Assembly (NCBI RefSeq): GCF_024362695.1
Contig: NC_065421.1
Span: 14,818,598 to 14,882,597 of the forward strand
Reading direction: 5' to 3'
DNA length: 64,000 bases
Origin: Pectinophora gossypiella
Taxonomy: Eukaryota > Arthropoda > Insecta > Lepidoptera > Gelechiidae
The translations under genes and the position numbers were made by a program. This document shows, one piece after another, positions 22,164 through 33,289 of this stretch. Position 1 is the stretch's first letter. Each line of letters opens with the position of its first letter. The notes under the pieces are model-generated. The model was not told the DNA's origin. It saw only the letters and a program-made list of their open reading frames with translations, and searched no databases.

Positions 22164-23848
22164 TGCGTGGTTGGTGTTGTTAGAGGTGGAATGCTACATC
22201 ATTCCGCAATAAATTACAACAAAATATTTTCGTTTTCCAGATGAAAGGTTGGTCCACATCAACTATAGGATACATTATTGCATAAGTGTTTTTACGTAGA
22301 CACTCACTACCCACTTATTTAATTCCTTTGTGACAACACTATCAATAAACCTTGGAAATATAAAATGACTCTAATGCACGAGGTATAATTTCAGTTATAT
22401 ATTGGTTGCGTAAAATAAAATTACAAAACGTCGAGCTGTCGAATCCAGTTTTTGAATTCCTGGATGAATTCAGTTTTAACTTTTTGCGGAAAATAGCCAC
22501 ACGTCGGATTGGATTAACTGGTGTTTGGCTTTACGTCGGCGTGTCCAACATCATGACGTAGAATAATATTTATATTTGTGCATTTATATTTATCCAAAAA
22601 TACAGTTACACTTGAAGACTACACCTCCCATTTTAAATTGAACTGTTGCTGGTACAAGGGCGCACTTGTGAAATCGAATCTCTACGTTATATTTTCCTAC
22701 TTCTGTACATAACATTCACTAACACATTAACATAGTTTGTTTTCACTAAACTAGCGGCACACTATGCTGTTTTGACATTTGCTCGCTCATCAATATTCGT
22801 ATTAATTTATAACTAAGTGTACGTATTGACATAATGAATGGTTATACTTAGTTATGCCAAAACGGCCATCATAGCGAGCAGTTACCACCACCGCGATGGT
22901 TTAATAAAAAGCTCGGTGAAGCGTGAGGACTGACTTAGTTCACCTTACGATGGATGTAGGGGAGTATAATGCCCCTGATATAATATGAATAGTAGGTACC
23001 CACATTTACATCAGCAAATAATGTAACTCGCAATGACGAGTAGAATGTTATTTGAAGTGGGATTGTCTTGCCGGGCAAGTAGCTCCGGTGCACTCTCCTC
23101 TGGGAAATAGAGACGTAATCTGCAGAAAGTATCAGGTATAACCTGCTAAGGGTACATTATTATTTCACAAACATTTCTTATTTCTATCAGAGAAAGATTT
23201 TAACTTGATTTGTAGTCTAGTCGGTACTCTAGTACGGAGCAGTAAATAAACGCAACAAGAAGAAAATCACAACAAAACTTTGTAGAAATGTTGAAAATAT
23301 ACCCACTTTACTCGCCGTAAACGACTCAACTTTCTTAATCGATATGAACAACCAATACGAGGTCTTAGAAGTCAGATAAATGGCTGTAATTACCAATTAC
23401 TAATGACCCGTCAGTAATTTCTCTCTTTACAAAACTGTCTATAATTCACTAATTCATATGTAGTTATAAGTACAGTTAATAACTTTAATTAGCCGAACAG
23501 TTTATATGATCCAATCCCTTAAGCTCAAGTTTATGACTCGCCTACATTGAAAGTCATAAAAGTAAATGCATTTTCACCGCTTTTTAAAATTAATATACTT
23601 AATGCAGGTATGACTTAATAAAGGTCCCTACTGTTATTAAGGTGCGTTCGTTCGCGATTTGCCGGCGATATAACGGGTTTACACGGTCACTCGGCTCTGG
23701 TTTACGCCACTATAAAAACATAAAAGTCATAAAACAGTAAAACTCATACGACGTCGCGTGTTCGGCAAGACGAATTGACGTGGCAGCGGCGATAATAGGC
23801 TGCGCAGACGGGAGGATCTGGTATGGACAAATCTGGTCTCATACATCT

Positions 23849-24083
23849 TCTAAATATATAAAAGGAGAAACTGACTGACTGACTTATCAACGCACAGCCT
23901 AAACGGCTAAACGTAGGCACTTGAAATTTGGATGGGACGTAGCTTAGGCACCGTAGAAGTGCACTAAGAAAGGAATTCCCGAAATTCCCACGGGAATGGG
24001 AATTAGCGGGAAAATCCTTTTGTATGAAAAATATCTCTCTTTTATAACACGCCACGCGGACGAAGTCGCGGGCAAAAGCTAGT
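23849..24083 (+). mobile_element. Non-autonomous Helitron-like element
   Basis: It starts TCTAAATATATAAAAGGAGA with GACTGACTGAC, has CAACGCACAGCC and CCTTTTGTATGAAAAATATC inside, and ends CGCGGACGAAGTCGCGGGCA then AAAGCTAGT. A 5' TC, a 3' CTAG and a GC-rich motif just before the end are Helitron features. It has no target duplication and no coding sequence. Assignment by termini only. Confidence 0.65.
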
Positions 24084-24089
24084 TAACTA

Positions 24090-26205
24090 TGAATGTCCAG
24101 CGGTATCTCGACTTCTAACAAGTCACAGTTATATATTTGGGTACCATTTAGCACTTTCTGCTAACATACAGATTATAACCTTCTAATACTAACAGCAAGA
24201 CATTTCAAGCTATCAGAAGCTGTTGAACTTCAAGATATTCTCTGGCTTCAGTTACTTGAACGAGTCTAATCTCAACTTACATTTATTCGTAAACTTCTGA
24301 GTAACTTTGTTTGGTATTAGAAAGGTTTAGTCTGTAATTGGATATCAAATGTAAAATTAAGCTAAAGTAAAGTCGTCATTCACATGTTTATTAAAATGTC
24401 CGAAACGTAAGGAAACAATGGCAATCAATTACAAAATAAATAGGGCCTATCCATTATAATAGCACATATAGCGTATGTTACTTTTATTTTTAAATTAGTC
24501 ATCCATCTCCTGTGAGACAACTAAATATAATTCATTGGTTTTTCTGTTCTGTGAGCTATAGGCCTATCGGGATATCATTAAGTTCCCTACCTACCTATAT
24601 AAACTTTTCAATGTTCATAATGTCATCAATAAATGCTCCTAAAAGTATCTTCATGTAAAGAGAAGTAATCAATTACACAGGCAACCACTGCAACTGTTTG
24701 CAAACCGAATCAAATCACCTCGTCTACCCAATTCTCGGGCATGCCAAATCGATGGGTGGTGATTTAAAACAATGTCGGGGTTCCGTAGCAGCAACTGCCA
24801 AGACTGCGTGATCGCAGTCTACGCCTAGCAACGAGAGGCCAAGGCTGCGATCAAGTTTACAATGCCATGTATAATCCCACTACACGGACGATTGCCAACT
24901 GACTGTTACCGCGTTATGACTGCCTAGTACCTCGCGTGAGGCAAATGGGGATGAAGCTATTTTTGAAATGCATTTTTTATTATCTTAGTGCCTATCTAAA
25001 TTGGGGAGAAATTTATATAAATCTAAATATTATGAATTTTGAAAGAAGAAAATGAATTGTACTTTTACATAACATAAGCGCACGACTATATTCCAATTGA
25101 GGTAGACAGAGGTACATCCATCGCAAGATGAACTAAATATCCACACCTCACCGAGCTATCTGTTACATTTTCTGTTAAACTTTACAAGGAAAAGCATTTT
25201 GATAGAAAACAAGAAGCCAAATTCCCGCAAAGGTAACCCGAAATTGTTATATCATCAAAAGTGTTTGATAAAAAATTAAAATGTAAATAAGTACACTGTA
25301 ATGACGATGGAAATTATGAACTTACAAACTATAAACTTAAAGTCGAGTCGAGCGCAGTAGAAGACACCGTTTGAAATATACGACAAAACGAAAAAGAATC
25401 ACGTCAGATTTATTACAAAGAGAACACGTTTAATAAAGAGAAACTACTTTATTACAAAGTTAACAATATTCTTGACTCGACACTAGTTTTTTATTGCATT
25501 TGTCGAGACGACGTTGAGCAGGCAGCGAGGGCACGCGCCGCGAGGAAGTTGTACCCACACAAGTTTTTCATATCTAAAGTTAGAGCCGCGATTGTCATAC
25601 AATGTTTATTGAATTGTGTCGTATCGTAGCCGCAGGTCGTATAGCGGCGATAAATATTTATCTCCTAGAGTTCCTAGTGCGATCGCGCCTCAGTTAACAA
25701 AAAATATCAAACTGTCGGTCGTCAGCTGTTGAATCTATTATGGATAACCTGGATTTGTCATTGTGGACCGTATGGGCGTAGAAGGCTCGTTTATACTAGA
25801 CGCGAGCAAAACGTAACGTCTCTTAGTCTATGCTTTTGTTATGCAATGTCATAGAATAAAGAATACTCGTATGGAACGGTAACCCCCACCAATTCGTCTC
25901 GGGCGATGACCTCACCCCCTGTGGGTCTTACTTTAGTCTTAAATGGCCTTAAGCCGCTAAGGAGTAAAGGGGAGAGAGCACGCACTGTCTCGGTCACACT
26001 TACGATTTATGTATTGAGTGACCACTCAAGAGCCAGTCCTCACCCACATTGGCTATCGAAGTCTTGGAATGAATATGATTAACTATATTATACACGGTGG
26101 GATTATCAACCCATCGCGCATCCCCTATGTATCACACATACTCTGTCATATGTTATATATTATATTGTATCGAATCTTTTACCCAGATGATGATGGCATT
26201 AACTA
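24090..26205. other. Intronic DNA with one repeat fragment
   Basis: At 25068-25180 lies a copy of the CACCTCACCGAGCT repeat. A GC-richer patch at 25500-25745 could be a conserved non-coding element, but that cannot be judged without a comparison. No exon is seen. Confidence 0.45.
25068..25180 (-). repeat. Dispersed repeat with CACCTCACCGAGCT motif
   Basis: It shares CATAAGCGCACGACTATATT, GGTACATCCATCGCAAGATG and CACACCTCACCGAGCTATCT with the copies at 31948-32065 and 61062-61290. Confidence 0.65.
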
Positions 26206-26208
26206 GCT

Positions 26209-26560
26209 GACAAACGGGGAGCGCTGAGGGCTCTCACCAGGTACAAATTTAAGACAGCAGGCTTGAGGGTGCGCAGTTGGGCGCACGCAACCCTCGGCTC
26301 AGGGCGTCGTCTGAGAGGATTATATTTGAATAGAATAGAATGGAATAGAATAGAATAGAATAGTTTATTTGCCAGAAAACAGTACAATAAGATGTTGTTA
26401 CAATTTTATGTCCAGTGTTTTCAGCTTACACGTAAGCATGCAAAAATCAAATCGTCGCCAATGAAAGAATTAATCGACTCTAGTGGGTCGATAGCGATAG
26501 GCGCTGAATGAGGGAAATCGTCGAACACGCCGACGTGGTCGGTACCAGGGTTCTGAAGTG
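26209..26560 (-). repeat. TTTGTCCGGCCAAGTAG-family repeat, interrupted by another insertion
   Basis: The left part (26209-26332) is the reverse complement of about 310-430, including GAGAGCCCTCAGCGCTCCCC. The right part (about 26445-26560) is the reverse complement of about 225-315. Between them lies about 110 bp (26333-26444) that begins with a (GAATA)n tract and TTTATTTGCCAGAAAACAGT, which looks like the 3' end of another retroelement inserted inside. Confidence 0.6.
26333..26444 (-). repeat. (GAATA)n with inserted retroelement 3' end
   Basis: About six ATAGA/ATGGA-type pentamers (26333-26362) precede TTTATTTGCCAGAAAACAGT. The segment splits the repeat at 26209-26560. Confidence 0.6.
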
Positions 26561-26564
26561 TTTG

Positions 26565-28045
26565 TTGTCACGAGCTGATTGGCCGCCTCTTTGGCTAGAG
26601 TAATCGGGTCGTCAGGATCATAATATATATCCCTAATGCGGAATGCAACTACCAGGGGATTTTAGTAGTGCGGAGAAGAGTGGAAGAAACGTTTTGAAGC
26701 TAATTTGAGCCATTGGGCAATGGTTGGTAGACCTAGGTCAATATGCAGATTCTCATTGCGATAGAACGACGGGGTTTCCGTGGCTTTTCGCATGAAACGA
26801 TATTGTATCTATCACCTGTAGGCCATACATTAGAGAGGGGTCTCCGACAACGGGTCCTACATGGGTCATGATCGGACGGAGGAGAGAGAGAAAATCCGAA
26901 ATATAAACACACTTGAACAACAACATAGCTGCTCAGAAATATTAATTACGTTTTTATGATTTTATTGCCTAAAGTTCAAATTACGAGCACCTAGTTGTGC
27001 CACAATGTATCAAACAGCCCGCCATACGTATCGGTGTGATTGCGTGCGGTTACCGTCGCGTGCGTCGCGACATCGACGCCGCCGCTGAGCCGCTACTGTA
27101 TTGAACTTTATTGGCTTATAGAAACTTTAAATAAAAAAAAGAACGATATGCTTAAACCAATATTAACTTATATGTGTAGAAATTCCCTTTAGTAGATGTT
27201 TGTAATTTGTATAAGTTGATTATCTAAATTCAAATTCAAAATTATCTTTTTTCAGTAGGTAACATAGTTACACTTTAAATCATCATGTTTTACACCAACA
27301 CAATTTACATCAACGAACGTCTCATCCGCATAACACTACTGCAGCTTCTCACAACCTGTATAGCCGGGGAAAAGAAGCTGCAAGAAAAACCTCGACACAG
27401 GGCCCTAGAAGTTTTCTTACAAAAAACATAAAATATTATTATACTATTATACTTATCGCGTAGATACTTACCTCGAATAATTGCAACCCTAAGGTAAGTT
27501 TTTCATCGCTCTGTAAAATGTATTACGGCTAAGACAATAATCCAAGTCTATAAATTAGTTTCCAAAGTTTCGAAGCTTTGGAGAACATAAGAATTCTTAA
27601 ACCTTCCTGCGGCGGCGATTTGTTAAGTTATTAACAACTATTACGAAGTTGGACTCGCGAAGCTGTACCGAGTGAATGACCGCTAACAACTTCTTTATGT
27701 TTCATTACTTGGGAATTTTTCGCAAGAATTGTATAATAGCTTATTTATACAAAAGGGTAAAGCGGGTCAAGCACTTACATGGCTTCCTCTGAAACCTAAT
27801 ATTTCGAAATATTTCTTTTGCACGTTCCTTACGAAAGCAAGGAGTCGCAGTCACGTAATTCATCCATGATTCCATCCGTGATCCCAATTTGATGAATACG
27901 TAATTAATAGTATTTCACGATGAATATTTACTTTATACATTATACTTGCGAGTGATTGTACATAAAAAGAAATAAATTGTAACTACCATGTTTGATTGAC
28001 GCACCGATACCAATTACCGACAAGGAGGGCGATCTTACAAAACGA
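26565..28045. other. Intronic DNA without recognised features
   Basis: A GC-rich patch at 27010-27100 and AT-rich remainder. No exon or shared repeat is seen. Confidence 0.45.
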
Positions 28046-28047
28046 CG

Positions 28048-28165
28048 CCTTATTGCTATTTAGCGATAAGGCCGCCTATTGTACTTATGGTTTTTATTCG
28101 TATGTTTATGTCCTTTGTATATGTCGTTGTGCAATAAATTATTATTGATTGATTGATTTAGGGCA
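28048..28165 (+). repeat. LINE 3'-end fragment (GATAAGGCCGCC type)
   Basis: TATTTAGCGATAAGGCCGCC, TATGTTTATGTCCTTTGTAT and GTGCAATAAA followed by GATT units form a recurring lepidopteran LINE 3' UTR. A sister fragment is at 46398-46490. Confidence 0.6.
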
Positions 28166-28671
28166 ATCCACGAACCATAAGAAGAGAATTTGCAGCCTTT
28201 TGCCCTGGAACCCTTAAAACATAGTAACCCATACTCTGGACTTGGATTTGTACGCGCTTGGGTAACTAGTTTGGCCTTCATAGGCTTGTATAGTTACAAG
28301 CCTCAGTAAATAATATATAGTGACCGCTATATGCTGTATTGTATTATGTTTGTAGAGGAAATAAACGGTTTTTTGTTATTGGTACAAGTTCCTATCAGAA
28401 AGCTAAATTGGGTGAAAAATACCTGTAAAATTATACATGCAAGAGTTTCGTTTATGTAATCGAGCTACTTCGCTGCCATAGTTAACGATCGTTTTTATGA
28501 AATACTAAATTAATGCCGACTTTAGCGTGTCAAAGCAAAGATCAAGCAAAATACTGTGATTACCTCGCGAGATACAAAACGCCGAGACGTTCACAGCTTG
28601 TGAGGAAATTACAACAATAGGTCACACACAGTACAAACTTGCTTTAATAGCATAACATTACATAACATAAG

Positions 28672-28735
28672 GGCCTTCCGTCAATCAACCGGAGGGAGTA
28701 CGGATTATACTTCCCCGCTTTGCTCCACTGACAAT
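28672..28735 (-). mobile_element. SINE tail fragment
   Basis: CCTTCCGTCAATCAACCGGA, GGGAGTACGG and CGCTTTGCTCCACTG match the 3' part of the SINE at 16442-16769, truncated on both sides. Confidence 0.6.
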
Positions 28736-29290
28736 TCTCGAACTTCGCGCTTTCCGCCCCCATGCGCGGCACGATGAACGCTATCGACGTAGACACGATA
28801 AATATCGCGGACATCGATGGTCGTAACCGCGATTACCTCACTTTACAGTGCATCGCATCTACCATGTATGGCTCAAGTTGTCTCCTGGCTGTGTCTAGTA
28901 GCTCTGCCTACCTCGGTAGGAATGTTTATTTTACAGTCGTAAATTGATAAAAGGCAAAGTTTTCCAAGTCTCCTGTAGAGATCCTCTCTTAGTAGAGTCG
29001 CAATCATACACTCACATTGTAAAGCCGCGCACGTACTGGACAAATTCAGAACTCTGCAGGTGCCTGCTGATCAAATTTCAACTCAAGGTGAAATTATTGT
29101 AAGAATTGAATTTCGTTGCGCGTGCCGGAGACAATGGAGGACAGTCAAGCTTATAGGTAGCAGGTTTCAGAAACCAGGAAGTAGCGATAATTTATGTAGA
29201 TGCGCCACAACTTGGGCCAATGTGTTTTTAATCAATAGTAGATACTTTAATGTTTGCCTCGTGTTTAGTATTTTCTATTATAGAAGGAAA

Positions 29291-29335
29291 TCCTGTAGCT
29301 CCTAAAAGTATTTTGTACTTTTAGGCACTACAGGA
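29291..29335. repeat. Hairpin with 20 bp arms
   Basis: TCCTGTAGCTCCTAAAAGTA and TACTTTTAGGCACTACAGGA are reverse complements at 18 of 20 positions around a 5 nt loop. The imperfect stem looks like a small RNA hairpin, but the tight loop and lack of a lower stem argue against a standard miRNA. Confidence 0.65.
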
Positions 29336-31765
29336 GTGTGTGGGTGCCTGCAAGCTAAAATATAAATAACCATGGAAAAAGACAGTGGGTACGCTTTATG
29401 TTCTGTGTTTGTGATACTATTACGTTTTACTTAATTGTTTTATGTAGAGTTCATAGTTTATCCGGTATTTCAACTGACAATTATTTTGGGAATGTCGACT
29501 AATTCATAAACACATTTTCAAAAAGTTTTGACTGAGTGGCCCTCACACCACACGTATATCGTCAACTGTCAAGTTAGTTGTCTACCTGTTGTACGAACTA
29601 CGGTATGCAGATATCAACCACTATGATTTATCAGTTTTATTCATCCCAGCAGGCTCAGAAATCTCCAATCTCAAAAAGTATTTGCCGTTGCAAATGGCCT
29701 AACGACCTACATAATATCTACTATGTGGAAAAAAAGTGTTCTCTATGCCTAAATGTCTCGTCATTGCAACCTAGTTTTTCTCCGGGCAGCCGCCCAAACT
29801 CAACCATTCAGTAGCGGGTCTAGTGGGGAAGATGCTAAGGGGAAAACTCCCTAAAAAATCACCTGGGTATACCCCTAACAAATTTTAAATTAAACTTGAC
29901 ATTGTCCTAGTTTCTTAGTACTACCTATATACTCATCGGCTAAGCCGTGTCCGGTGATGGCGAACACTAATATGTATCCCGGGTCGTTGTTGTGGCGGGC
30001 TCTGTGACTAACGAAATGGAACTTCGACTTGAAGATACTACCTATTACGAGACGAATGAAACCAATCGGCTAGAAACATCACTAACTCACGTATTAACTC
30101 ACGCGAATAGAGATTACGCCAGCCTCCCAAGTATTATACGTTAACAATTTTACTTACACAATGAAACAAAAATACGAAGGCTACGTCTTTCACGAGGCGA
30201 TCGATCAACGAAAGATTGTTCATCTCTGCCAATGATAATTATTAATATTACAACTACCCCCCAACCAAAATCCTAGGTCCGCCACTGTTCTGGCCCACTT
30301 TACCCACAGATAGCTCTTTTAATGCCAACTTCCACCCAGTTGACGGTTCTATATCATTGTTTGCTAAGACGTTATCTCCCCAACGGGATAATCTGATTTG
30401 CGCGGGGGAAAAATGCTTTGATGATATCGCGCTCTGTACGCGAGGAAAGGCTAATAATGTTGTCATTTAAAAACAAAGTTATAAAAGTGTCAAGGACCTT
30501 AAGAAAATACCTACTCGTTCAGTATACTGGAATTGCTTCGCTCGACTTAACCTTTATCTATTAGCATCAAAGAATATGATCAAACAAAGACAAAGGTTCT
30601 GAGGGCAAATTCCATAATAATAATATGCAATAAATAACACGAGCTTTTTTGATAGGTTCGCCCACAGGATAGGAAAGGTCGATTTCTTTTGGTTCTCCTT
30701 TGAAAATGTTCTCAAAGAGTTCTTTATAAAATGCTACTTGTCCTTTTATCTACTTATACTTTTATACAATTTGACAAAAGGAATTTAATGCGATTAAATA
30801 ACTTTCGCGTTCATATAGAATTATGGATCTATTTTGAGACTTAATTAAAACACATAATAACGGGTTCTTACAACAATGTATTTTGAGACTTGTCCAAAAA
30901 AAGTAATTTTATGGCATAGGACTGCCCTTCACCAAGTCGAATACTACCGTACAAACAGCCATTTCTGTAATATATTTTACGATCTTAAACCTTTTTAGAT
31001 CAGCAAAAAATAAAGATGAAACATAAAATTTCAGGACATAAACGGTGCAGGCACCGGGTTGTGTTTTGACTTTACGTACAAAAACACGTATTATTTTTTA
31101 CAAAAAGCTCTCGCAACACAGGAACTCATTTAGCAAGGACATCAATGTATATACACCACATTTGCACCTCCAAACACTAGCCTTTGTGTCTGCAAACAGT
31201 AGTAATGTCCACATTATCCCGCATGCCGCATGGTGTGTCCACGTCGAGGCAGGAAGCGCAAACGGCGCGGAAAGAGGTCGCATCCCGCATTACATCTGAC
31301 CTCTTTAGGAAAGAACTACTCACATGATTCACTGAGTCGGTTCACTGAATCGCTTGTTCATGTGAAGCAGAGCAATCTCAGAGATAAATAGATAAGTACT
31401 TACGCGACTGCGCCTGTTAGATAACCTTGAAAATGTTAAGTATTACAAATAACATTTTCCAACCACTATTAAAATATGAATAACTTTATCAGGATGAAAA
31501 GGAAATTGTAAAATACAGGATTATACATTATAAATCAAATTCGCTATGAAATATTAAACATTATTTTAAAGCATACACGTCCCGACGTAAAACAATTAAC
31601 AATAACCCGAAAACTGCGGAAGTCGGGTAAGGCTTACGGTCCGTTGGATCGAATAATAAAATATTTACTTTGGTTTCGTTGTTTTTTATCAATTTGGGAG
31701 GCTCCTGATTGAAACGAATATAAATGGCTGCGCTCGGTTATTGATGGCGGGGATCGATCAAATCT

Positions 31766-31788
31766 CGCCGCCGCCGCCGCCGCCGCCG
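31766..31788. repeat. (CGC)n trinucleotide tract in a GC-rich island
   Basis: About seven CGC units stand at the centre of a GC-rich patch (31745-31820), with GGCCGTGGCCTGGTGGCCG nearby. No open frame with splice sites was found over it. Confidence 0.75.
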
Positions 31789-31947
31789 GCGCCCGCGTGG
31801 CCGTGGCCTGGTGGCCGTAGCGTACTTGAGAGATTGAAACTTAGTAGGAACAGTATCCTACTTGTTGCGTTTATTATCTTCCTTTAAACAGAGAACTAAT
31901 GAAATAAAAGACTTACTTATTGGGTATGTTGACAGTATATTAAAGAA

Positions 31948-32065
31948 CATAACACAACATAAGCTCACGACTATATATGTCAATTGGGGTAGCCAGAGGT
32001 ACATCCACCGCAAAATGAACTAAGTACCCACGCCTCACCGAGCTTTTCGTTAGACCGACGTGACG
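31948..32065 (-). repeat. Dispersed repeat with CACCTCACCGAGCT motif
   Basis: CATAAGCTCACGACTATATA, GAGGTACATCCACCGCAAAA and CACGCCTCACCGAGCTTTTC with ACCGACGTGACGTG match 25068-25180 and 61062-61290. Confidence 0.65.
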
Positions 32066-32069
32066 TGTA

Positions 32070-32805
32070 TTTAATAAATTACGGATAGACTTAACAGCTC
32101 TTGTCTATACTGATATTGTAAAGGGCCAAAGCTGGATTCTACTTTCTGTTGCGTGTTTGCGTTGATTGAATGTTTCACACAGACGCACTAATAATAATTA
32201 AGTGCGCAACGCTAAACTAGGGCGCAACATTAACATCAAAAAAATGACCGGTTGAAAACAGCACGGTTATGATGAGAAAGTGTCTCATATTCATCAAAAA
32301 ACAACTTGGTATATATTGTAAAATCGATATGATGAACTAGTTTTATGGTGCTAACCAATTCATCATTATTAATCGTCATAATCAACGGTAAGTAAACCAA
32401 ATGTCCAGATTTTAGTGTAAATTGCGTGATATTTACTGAAGTAGAGTGCCGTGCTTACTTTAATGGAATAATGGAGCTTATTGTACCTTGATGGATGTTA
32501 AGTAACGCTGGGATTGTAAGCTTCAGCGAATCACAAGCCGGAACGAACACTTGCTGAAGTCATTTACGTCTGTTCCCATTAGTTTAGATTGAGGATAACA
32601 ATAAAATATTACCTTTTAACGATGTAGACAGACAACGTTACTTTAGTCCGCAGTGGGGTGGACCTAACTTGCTATTAAAAATCCTATCGCTAATCATATT
32701 ACGTGATAGATAACCAATCGAACTGACTCATTCACCTACCTTGAAAGTCCATAATTTTGAAGAAGACCATAATAATAAGTGCAATGTACAAACTCGAAAT
32801 CACAA
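32070..32805. other. Intronic DNA without recognised features
   Basis: I see no frame with a domain and no repeat shared with the rest of the window. Confidence 0.45.
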
Positions 32806-32809
32806 ATTG

Positions 32810-32895
32810 ATTTTTGTGATGTCCCCACCGAGATTCGAACCCAGGATCTCCGGATCGTGAGCCCAGCGCTCGATCACGGTGCCACAAAAGCCATT
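32810..32895 (-). mobile_element. SINE head with polymerase III boxes (third family)
   Basis: On the minus strand GTGGCACCGTGATCGAGCGC, then GGGTTCGAATCTCGGTGGGG (B box), then ACATCACAAAAATCAA. The same head, more decayed, lies at 36440-36530 and in its duplicate at 43620-43710. It is a truncated SINE. Confidence 0.65.
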
Positions 32896-32990
32896 CGATA
32901 AGCAGTTGAAACAAACAGATACTTCTCTCTTCGGACACAATGAAAAAAAAATGGCGAAAATATTAAAACAAATAATTTATTCATTCGGAC

Positions 32991-33284
32991 GGGCCTTCCC
33001 TATGGATGGATAGGGAGAACGGCCTTAAACCATCACGAGGGCCCAGTGCGGATTGATGGTTATTAACGACTGCTAATGCAGCCGGGACCAACGACTTAAC
33101 GTGCCTTCCGAAGCACGGAGGAGCTCCAGATGAAAACTTTTTTTTTGTGGTCACCCATCCTATGAAAGTTGCTTAAAACTTCAACAATCGCAGCCCGAGC
33201 GCGTTTACCACTGCGCCACCGAGCTCCTCAAAGGTAAGGCCCGTGCCCCAGCAATGGGGACGTTAATGGGCTGATGATGATGAT
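32991..33284 (+). mobile_element. tRNA-headed SINE with inverted 5' part
   Basis: The tail AAGGCCCGTGCCCCAGCAAT then GGGGACGTTAATGGGC with (GAT)n lies on the plus strand (33236-33284). The head and body are inverted (33229-32991 on the minus strand): GAGGAGCTCGGTGGCGCAGT at the head, then CTTCGGAAGGCACGTTAAGT, then CCATAGGGAAGGCCCGT. The AAGGCCCGT block occurs at both ends of the inversion. Flanks match in 9 of 10 positions: TCATTCGGAC (32981-32990) and TCTTTCGGAC (33285-33294). A single insertion with a 5' inversion explains all of this. Confidence 0.75.
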
Positions 33285-33289
33285 TCTTT

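Larger units (their letters stand above)
21560..23845. other. Intronic DNA, mostly unassigned
   Basis: It contains the repeat fragment at 21815-21905 and adjacent (ATC)n and (TTG)n tracts at about 22118-22163. I recognise no exon. Confidence 0.45.
28740..31945. other. Intronic DNA with a hairpin and a CGC tract
   Basis: Listed separately are the inverted repeat at 29291-29335 and the trinucleotide tract at 31766-31788. Short frames at 28762-28947, 29060-29305 and 31045-31299 have no recognised domain. Confidence 0.45.
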
